Assembly: GCA_965227455.1 (NCBI GenBank)
Contig: OZ245752.1
Span: 1,736,001 to 1,800,000, forward strand
Length of the DNA stretch: 64,000 nucleotides
Reading direction: 5' to 3'
Origin: JABDIP01 sp965227455
GTDB taxonomy: Bacteria > Pseudomonadota > Alphaproteobacteria > DSM-16000 > Inquilinaceae
Shown here: one piece after another, positions 58,489-64,000 of the stretch
How the letters are laid out: every line of letters begins with the position of its first letter
How positions within the stretch are numbered: position 1 is the stretch's first letter
The notes under the pieces: generated by a model
Databases searched by the model: none
What the model was told of the DNA's origin: nothing
The model's input: the letters and a program-made list of their open reading frames with translations, nothing else
Position numbers and translations under genes: made by a program

Positions 58489-60840
58489 TCAGGCGGCGTT
58501 CGGCAGCGTCGCCACCGGATCGGCAGACGTGAGCGAAACGGCGGTCCCGTGATGCTCGAATCCGAGTTCGCCACCGTCCAGCAGACGGTAGGTCGTATCG
58601 TCCGCGGCGACTTCGATCCGCAGACGGTTGCCCCGGATCGTCAGATGGAATGTCAGGCGCTTCCACACTTCGGGCAGGCGCGGCTTGAAGCTGATCTGCC
58701 CGCCCGCGTCGCGCAGGCCCGCGAACCCGTAGACCAGGGCCAGCCAAGCGCCGCCGATCGAGGCGATATGGGCGCCGTGCCGGACATTGCCGCCGACATC
58801 GGACAGATCCATGGTGGCGGCGAAACGGTAGTACTCCAACGCCTTGTCGTAATAGCCGACTTCGTTGGCGATGATGCTCTGGATGCACACCGACAGCGAG
58901 GAATCGTGGGTGGTGAGCGGGTCGTAGAAATCGAAGTTGCGGCGCTTCTCCTCGATAGAGAAGGCCTGGCCGAACAGAAAGATGGCCAGCAGCGTATCCG
59001 CCTGCTTCAGCACCTGGTGCCGGTACAGGTTCAGCGGGTGGTAATGCAGCAGCAGCGGATAGTTGTCGTCCGGCGTGTTGGCGAAATCCCAGGCCCGCTT
59101 CTCCATGAAGCTGTCGTCCTGGGCATGGATCCCGGTCTCCTCGTCATAGGGCAGGAAGATGTTTTCCGCCGCCTTCTCCCAGGCCTCGATCTCGCCATCG
59201 GCAAGCCCGGTCGTGCGGATCACCTGAGCATGGGCCTCGGGATTGCGGGTGGCCAGCGCGCGCAGCACCTTGGCTGCGTATTTCATGTTCCCCCGGGCCA
59301 TGAAATTGGTGAAGTAGTTGTTGTTGACGATGGCCGTGTACTCGTCCGGCCCGGTCACGCCGCTGATGCAGAATTTCCCGTCGCGCCGCGGATTGTAGTA
59401 GCCGAGATCGGCCCACAACCGAGCCGTTTCGACCAGCATCTCGGCGCCGTATTCGTCGAGGAAGGCGGTGTCGCCGGTGACCTCCACGTATTTGCGCATG
59501 CCGTACATGATGTCGGCGTTGATGTGGTACTGCGCCGTGCTGGCGGCATAATAGGCCGAGGCCTCGTCGCCATTGATGGTGCGCCATGGGAACAGCGCCC
59601 CGCGATGGCCGAGCTCGCGGGCCCGCTTGCGGGCATGGTCGAGCTTGTCGTGGCGGAATTTCAGGATCGCGCGGGCCACCCTGGGATTGGTATAGGCCAG
59701 GAACGGCAGGACATAGATCTCGGCGTCCCAGAAATAGTGCCCTTCATAGGTCCGCCCGGTCAGGCCCCGGGCGCCGATGCCGTGCCCGTCGACACAGGCC
59801 GAGGCCTGCAGCAGCTGGAACAGGTTCCAGCGCACCACCTGCTGGGCGTCGTCGTCGCCTTCCAGGATGACGTCGGAGCGCTCCCAGAAATCCGCGGCGG
59901 CGGCCTCGTGGCGCCGCACGATTTTGTCGAAGCCGGCGGTCCGGGCGTTGTCCAGGGTCCAGCCGACCTGTGCCCGGAGATCCTCCGGCGGGTGCGCTTG
60001 GCTATGGTGATAGGCGAGGTATTTGGTCAACCGGATCGGCTTGCCGGCGGGCGCGCGGAGCCGGAAGACGATGCGGCCGGCATCGTCATCCTGGGTCGCG
60101 TCAACATGCGGCTCGGCCTCGCACTCCAGATCGTGATCCATGCCGCAGGCCAGCGCCAGCCCGGAGCGTGTGGTCCGGTAGCTGAGGATCGAGCGGCAGT
60201 CCTCGGCCGAGCGGCCGGTCGGGAGCAGAATGGGTCCCTCCGGCATGGCGCCCAGTCGCGGGTCCTCGGGGTCGCCGTCGACCAACAGTTCGCTGCGGTG
60301 CAGGAGTTCCGAGCTGATCACCACATTGGCGTCGGCGTTCTCCAGCACCAACTCCAGATGTAGGCAGGCGAGATGGCGACTGGCCAGGGAGACCAAACGG
60401 GTACTGCGCATCCGCACCCGCTTGCCGTTCGGGGTCACCCAGTGCAGCTCGCGCTCCAGCAGGCCGCGCCGCATATCGAGCCGGCGGCGGTAGGACGCGG
60501 TCTCGCAGCTGTCGATATCGAAGGGCTCGTCGTCGACATAGATCTTCAGCACCTTGCCGTCCGGGCAGTTCAGCATGGTCTGTCCGGTCTCCGGGAATCC
60601 ATAGGCCTTCTCGCCATAGACGATCTGGCGGAGCTCGTGGAAGCCGTTGAGGTAGGTGCCGGGCTCGACGACCGGATGGTCCTCTTCATGGCTGCCGCGC
60701 AGACCGAGATAGCCGTTGGCGAGCGCGAAAATGGTCTCGATCTCCTGGATGAACGCGTGCGATGTCGTCAGCGTCTCGATCGCCCAGGGATCGATCGGGA
60801 ACAGATGCCGGGGCGGGTTCTGTCGGGTACGCAATACCAT
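58489..60840 (-). CDS. Glycoside hydrolase family 65 disaccharide phosphorylase
   Basis: This 783-residue protein has the three GH65 parts: an N-terminal beta-sandwich (residues ~20-270), the (alpha/alpha)6 barrel with the catalytic Glu500 in CISGVTGPDEYTAIVNNNYF, and a C-terminal beta domain. GRTYEGHYFWDAEIYVLPFL is the classic phosphate/substrate segment. GH65 enzymes phosphorolyse maltose, trehalose or kojibiose; the sequence does not decide which. The beta-phosphoglucomutase-like gene 8 bp upstream in the same operon shows that a beta-glucose-1-phosphate is made. Confidence 0.92.
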   Translation of the reverse strand: MVLRTRQNPPRHLFPIDPWAIETLTTSHAFIQEIETIFALANGYLGLRGSHEEDHPVVEPGTYLNGFHELRQIVYGEKAYGFPETGQTMLNCPDGKVLKIYVDDEPFDIDSCETASYRRRLDMRRGLLERELHWVTPNGKRVRMRSTRLVSLASRHLACLHLELVLENADANVVISSELLHRSELLVDGDPEDPRLGAMPEGPILLPTGRSAEDCRSILSYRTTRSGLALACGMDHDLECEAEPHVDATQDDDAGRIVFRLRAPAGKPIRLTKYLAYHHSQAHPPEDLRAQVGWTLDNARTAGFDKIVRRHEAAAADFWERSDVILEGDDDAQQVVRWNLFQLLQASACVDGHGIGARGLTGRTYEGHYFWDAEIYVLPFLAYTNPRVARAILKFRHDKLDHARKRARELGHRGALFPWRTINGDEASAYYAASTAQYHINADIMYGMRKYVEVTGDTAFLDEYGAEMLVETARLWADLGYYNPRRDGKFCISGVTGPDEYTAIVNNNYFTNFMARGNMKYAAKVLRALATRNPEAHAQVIRTTGLADGEIEAWEKAAENIFLPYDEETGIHAQDDSFMEKRAWDFANTPDDNYPLLLHYHPLNLYRHQVLKQADTLLAIFLFGQAFSIEEKRRNFDFYDPLTTHDSSLSVCIQSIIANEVGYYDKALEYYRFAATMDLSDVGGNVRHGAHIASIGGAWLALVYGFAGLRDAGGQISFKPRLPEVWKRLTFHLTIRGNRLRIEVAADDTTYRLLDGGELGFEHHGTAVSLTSADPVATLPNAA

Positions 60841-60848
60841 CGCTTGTC

Positions 60849-61625
60849 CTAACCCTCTTCCAGCGGAAGGAATTCGTCGAGTTCGCCGACGACGACATCG
60901 GCGCCCCGTTCCAACAGGGCCGCCCGGCCGGCGCCGCGGTCGACGCCAATGACGAGGCCGAACCCGCCGGCGCGCCCGGCGGCGACGCCGGATAGAGCGT
61001 CCTCGACCACCGCGGCGGCCGCAGGCGCCGTCTCCAGGTTCCGAGCGGCCTGCAGATAGCTGTCGGGCGCCGGTTTGCCGGCCAGTCCGCGTTCGATCTC
61101 CACGCCGTCGATGATCGTGTCGAACATCTCAAGCAGTCCGCAACGCGCCAGAACGGGCCGGCAATTCTTGGAGGACGACACGCAGGCCGTCGCCAGACCG
61201 CGCTGCCGCAGCGCCTCGATCAGCGAGATGCTGCCGTCGAAGACCCGGACCCCCTGCTCCTCCAGCACGGCCTTGAACAGCGCGTCCTTGCGGTCGCCGA
61301 GACTGCGGACCGTAATCCGGTCGGCCGGGTCGGAAGGCGAACCCTCGGGCAGCACGATGCCGCGCGCCCGCAGGAAATCCCGCACGCCGTCATAGCGCGG
61401 TTCGCCATCGACATGGGCCAGGTAGTCCTCCGGGACACGGAAGGGACGGAAACCCCGTCCCTCCGACCGATCCTTCAGAAAATCGTCGAACAGGCTCTTC
61501 CAGGCGGCGGCATGGACCGCCGCCGTATCGGTGATCACCCCATCGAGATCGAAGAGGAAGGCGCGGATCCGGCCATCGGCGATGCACGACCGGATGTCGG
61601 CGACCGTGAGTTCGTCCGCCGTCAT
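60849..61625 (-). CDS. Beta-phosphoglucomutase-family HAD hydrolase
   Basis: The start at 61625 (258 residues, MTADELTVADIRSCIADGRI) follows GGCAGG. The HAD nucleophile motif is FLFDLDGVITDTAAVHAAAW (Asp26, Asp28), motif II/III lie in ACVSSSKNCRPVL and LAGKPAPDSYLQAARN, and motif IV in VVEDALSGVAAGRA. It converts beta-glucose-1-phosphate to glucose-6-phosphate. It is 8 bp before the GH65 gene, forming a phosphorolytic disaccharide-use operon. Confidence 0.93.
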   Translation of the reverse strand: MTADELTVADIRSCIADGRIRAFLFDLDGVITDTAAVHAAAWKSLFDDFLKDRSEGRGFRPFRVPEDYLAHVDGEPRYDGVRDFLRARGIVLPEGSPSDPADRITVRSLGDRKDALFKAVLEEQGVRVFDGSISLIEALRQRGLATACVSSSKNCRPVLARCGLLEMFDTIIDGVEIERGLAGKPAPDSYLQAARNLETAPAAAAVVEDALSGVAAGRAGGFGLVIGVDRGAGRAALLERGADVVVGELDEFLPLEEG

Positions 61626-61888
61626 GGTTGCAGACCTGCCCTGGTCCTGGCGCCGAATTGCAGCATCTCCGCGGCCGTCCCATGCGATGCGATCAGGTTG
61701 GCGGAAGTCTGGGCGGTTTCGCAATCGCCGCCATTGACCTAGCGCATTGGTGGGCCGCGGCGGTCAACAGATCGCGATTGTCGGCCGCCGCGGATCGCAC
61801 AGGTGTATGATCCCGGGGCCGCATGACGAACGGCCCGTTGGCCCATGAGCCGTGCGGAGGGATCTGCTCAAAAAATACGGAGGCGATA

Positions 61889-62575
61889 ATGCAGACGCCC
61901 ATGGCCGCAATTCCGACCGAGGCCGACGATTTCAGTTCCGCGCAGATCGGCGCCATCGCGCATCTCTACCGGGGCGAGGTGTATCGCAGCACCATGTGGC
62001 GCACGCGGCTTGACAACACCACCAACTGGGCCGTGGTGACCACCGGCATCGCACTGTCGCTGACCTTCAGCGGTCCGCATGCCTCGCCGCTGCCGATGGC
62101 GCTGGTGGGCGCAGTGGTGGTGGTGTTCCTGCTCTTCGAGGCGCGCCGCTATCGCTACTTCAATGTCTGGCGGGCGCGATGCCGGCTGATCGAGACCGAA
62201 TTCTACGCCCCCTTGCTCCAAGGCAGCGGCATTCACGTGGATTCCGGTTGGAACGACATGCTGGCCAAGGAATACAGCCAGCCGGAGTATCACATCAGCC
62301 TGGCCCGGGCCGTGGGCCGGCGGCTGCGGCGCAACTATGCCTGGATACTGGGGATCCAGGTGCTGGCCTATTATTCGAAGCTGGCGATCCACCCGACCCC
62401 GGTTATCGGACTCCACGATTTCACCGAGCGTGCGGCCATCGGCCCGATCCCCGGCGAGCTGGTCATGGCGGCCGGCATCGTCTTCCACGGCGGCTGGATC
62501 GTCTTCGCCATCGTCACCTGGCGCGAGGATCTGCGGATCCGCCGGGAGCGGCGCAGCCAGGTGGCCATGGGCTGA
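61889..62575 (+). CDS. DUF2270 family membrane protein
   Basis: The start at 61889 (228 residues, MQTPMAAIPTEADDFSSAQI) is supported by GGAGG eight bases upstream. The DUF2270 hallmark is IAHLYRGEVYRSTMWRTRLD followed by NTTNWAVVTTGIALSLTFS. Three to four helices occur: residues ~45-70, 75-95, 160-180 and 190-215. ARRYRYFNVWRARCRLIETE is also typical. Function is unknown. It is divergent from the GH65/phosphoglucomutase operon. Confidence 0.9.
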   Translation: MQTPMAAIPTEADDFSSAQIGAIAHLYRGEVYRSTMWRTRLDNTTNWAVVTTGIALSLTFSGPHASPLPMALVGAVVVVFLLFEARRYRYFNVWRARCRLIETEFYAPLLQGSGIHVDSGWNDMLAKEYSQPEYHISLARAVGRRLRRNYAWILGIQVLAYYSKLAIHPTPVIGLHDFTERAAIGPIPGELVMAAGIVFHGGWIVFAIVTWREDLRIRRERRSQVAMG

Positions 62576-62703
62576 CGGTCCACCGGACATCGGCGGGGCC
62601 GCCGGCGTGATCGAACTGTGACAGTTCAGGGCAGAAATAGACGGCACGGGTCCTGTCAGCCAGTCCCGCACTTCAAGGCATGTTCGGCAAGGGGGGCGTC
62701 AGC

Positions 62704-63297
62704 GTGTTTCTGAAAACGATTGGAGAATCCGAGGCCACCGGCCGGGTGGCGGAGATCTATGCCGAGGAGAAATCGGCGCTTGGTCTGGTCATGTCGGCGA
62801 CCGCGTGCTGGACCACGCGTCCGGACATGCTGCCGGCCTTCGAGGATTTCGCGGGTCAGGTGAAGGCGGAATTCTCGCTGTCGCCGCGGGACTGGCGGAT
62901 GATCACCTTCATAGCCGCTCAGCACGTGCCCTCGACCTATTGCTCGACGGTCTATGGCCGCCACCTGCTGGAGGATCTCGGCTCCAAGGACAAGGTACTG
63001 GCGGTGCAGCGCGATTTCCGAACCGCCGGGCTGGACGAGCGCGACGTGGCGATGCTGGGATTCGCGGAGATGGTGGCCAGGGATGCGTCGCAGGTCAGCG
63101 CCCATGATATCGAAGGGCTGCGGGCGGCCGGGTTCAGCGACCGGCAGATCGGCGATATCGCCCTCTGTGCCGCCTTCCGATGTTTCGTTGCCCGCTTCTA
63201 CGACGCCACCGGCGCCGGCCCGGAACCGGCCTTCCTGGATGAGGACGAAGATTTTCGGGCCGCGCTGGCCATCGGGCGCAGACTCTCGGCACAATAG
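62704..63297 (+). CDS. AhpD/carboxymuconolactone-decarboxylase-like protein
   Basis: I prefer GTG 62704 (197 residues, MFLKTIGESEATGRVAEIYA), because GGGGGG precedes it; ATG 62680 in the same frame is possible. The fold is all-helical, peroxidase-related, with the active-site region FIAAQHVPSTYCSTVYGRHL. The Cys-x-x-Cys of AhpD is Ser-x-x-Cys here, so a thiol-disulfide cycle would need another Cys. Later FSDRQIGDIALCAAFRCFV is common in the family. Function is uncertain. Confidence 0.78.
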   Translation: MFLKTIGESEATGRVAEIYAEEKSALGLVMSATACWTTRPDMLPAFEDFAGQVKAEFSLSPRDWRMITFIAAQHVPSTYCSTVYGRHLLEDLGSKDKVLAVQRDFRTAGLDERDVAMLGFAEMVARDASQVSAHDIEGLRAAGFSDRQIGDIALCAAFRCFVARFYDATGAGPEPAFLDEDEDFRAALAIGRRLSAQ

Positions 63298-63302
63298 ACC
63301 GC

Positions 63303-63824
63303 ATGTCGACGGCACCGACCCTCGAAACCGAGCGGCTGCGGCTGCGGCCGCATCGAGCGGAGGATTTCGACCGCTTCGCGGAGATCTATGAATCACCGCG
63401 GTCGAAATTCATCAACGGACCGCTGTCTCGCGGAGATGCCTGGCGGGCGTTCGCGGCCGATGTCGGTCAATGGGTACTGCTCGGCTTCGGGGCCTGGGCG
63501 ATCGAACGCCGCCAGGACGGCGCCTATCTGGGCCAGGTCGGGTTGAACCACCCGGCGGACTTCCCGGAGCGCGAACTCGGCTGGCTGCTTTGGGAGGAGT
63601 TCGAGGGACAGGGCTATGCCCTGGAGGCGGCGCTCTGCGCCCGTAGCTTCGCCTATGGCACCTTGGGCTGGGAGACGGTGGTCAGCTACATCGACCCGGA
63701 CAACGCACCCTCGATCCGCCTTGCCGAGCGGATGGGCGCCAAGCCGGACCCGGATGCGATCAAGCCGGGCGACGGCCCCTGCACCGTCTATCGCCATCCT
63801 CCGCCGTCGGCCTTGGCAGGGTGA
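63303..63824 (+). CDS. GNAT family N-acetyltransferase (RimJ/RimL-like)
   Basis: This 173-residue acetyltransferase begins MSTAPTLETERLRLRPHRAE, the typical RimJ/RimL-like N-terminus. The acetyl-CoA site is in LGWLLWEEFEGQGYALEAAL and the C-terminal part is DPDNAPSIRLAERMGAKPD. It starts 5 bp after the AhpD-like gene and may be co-transcribed. Target is unknown. Confidence 0.92.
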   Translation: MSTAPTLETERLRLRPHRAEDFDRFAEIYESPRSKFINGPLSRGDAWRAFAADVGQWVLLGFGAWAIERRQDGAYLGQVGLNHPADFPERELGWLLWEEFEGQGYALEAALCARSFAYGTLGWETVVSYIDPDNAPSIRLAERMGAKPDPDAIKPGDGPCTVYRHPPPSALAG

Positions 63825-63861
63825 CCCGGGCGCGGCATCGCCCATAAAATCGACGTCAGGC

Positions 63862-64000
63862 CTAGAGGTCCTTGCACAAGCGCGTCTTGTCCAGATCGAC
63901 CTGAAGCGTGGCGTCATACGACCGGCCGGTCCAGACCGGCTGGTATCCGAGGTGGCGGTAGAGCCGCAGGGCCCGGTGATTGGCGGTCATCGCCTCGATC
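63862..64000 (-). CDS. GNAT family acetyltransferase, C-terminal part (truncated by window)
   Basis: On the minus strand the last 45 or so codons are visible. They end in TAG at 63864-63862 and include the family-typical MTANHRALRLYRHLGYQPVW segment followed by DLDKTRLCKDL. The rest lies beyond the window. It converges with the previous GNAT gene, 37 bp apart. Confidence 0.8.
   Translation of the reverse strand, partial: IEAMTANHRALRLYRHLGYQPVWTGRSYDATLQVDLDKTRLCKDL

Noticed and set aside
1..64000. CRISPR arrays, transposases, integrases or rRNA genes
   Set aside because: No regular spacer-repeat array, no transposase or integrase motif in any frame and no rRNA-like sequence were seen.

Overview
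The window is high-GC DNA (roughly two thirds G+C by eye) from an alphaproteobacterium. Supporting signs are a complete FNR/FixK-controlled cbb3 oxidase cluster (ccoNOQP-GHIS), class I PHA synthase, DUF4170, DUF2189 and DUF2270 proteins, PAS_5-like domains, a TRAP transporter, and the aminotransferase/hom/glpX ... recJ/tRNA-Glu block. A free-living, probably marine Rhodospirillales-type heterotroph fits best. The genus cannot be fixed from the sequence alone.

Layout. 1-3444: the end of a TolQ/ExbB channel gene, two ExbD/TolR genes and an Ala-rich TonB-position protein ending in a DUF4384-like domain. A 268-bp cloverleaf-like repeat separates exbD2 from the last gene and supplies its start codon. 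3283-4643: a small membrane protein and a DUF2189 protein on the minus strand. 4771-12599: an FNR box and then the full cbb3 operon, including the tiny ccoQ and ccoS genes. 12615-15374: a minus-strand operon with a ParA-type ATPase, a ribbon-helix-helix protein, a Pro-rich protein with a PAS_5-like domain and an unknown protein. 15375-18355: an AT-rich stretch, a GNAT-like orphan whose composition changes part-way along, and a PAS-like/RadC fusion. 18662-22727: DUF4170, AsmA and two lipoproteins.

22976-32278 is a catabolic cluster built divergently around a GntR/FCD regulator. On the minus strand are a ThDP enzyme, a D-amino-acid-dehydrogenase-like flavoprotein and a DctPQM TRAP transporter; on the plus strand are the regulator, an Asp/Glu racemase, a LysE exporter, a phytanoyl-CoA-dioxygenase-like protein and a Cys-motif mini-protein. 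32288-35436 (minus) holds a membrane protein, a Tyr-phosphatase-like protein, an ADP-ribosylglycohydrolase and a Rid protein. 35481-43316 (plus) holds a creatininase-family hydrolase, a nitrate/taurine/NMT1-type ABC transporter, a cytosine-deaminase-like amidohydrolase, an FAD-linked oxidase and two NAD(P)H-quinone-reductase-like flavodoxin-fold proteins. This looks like uptake and breakdown of an N-containing (probably cyclic) compound.

43317-64000 is mainly housekeeping: a META-domain protein, DUF4240, tRNA-Glu, recJ, two response regulators, a 231-bp palindrome, glpX, hom, an aminotransferase, an OmpA-like lipoprotein, phaC, phoX with a three-repeat Pho box, a GH65 phosphorylase with its beta-phosphoglucomutase-like partner, DUF2270, an AhpD-like protein and two GNAT genes (the last one cut by the window end). 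Several short repeat families occur at gene 3' ends. I saw no CRISPR array, transposase, integrase or rRNA gene. The strongest candidates for something undescribed are the cloverleaf repeat, the ParA/RHH/PAS operon and the PAS-like/RadC fusion.
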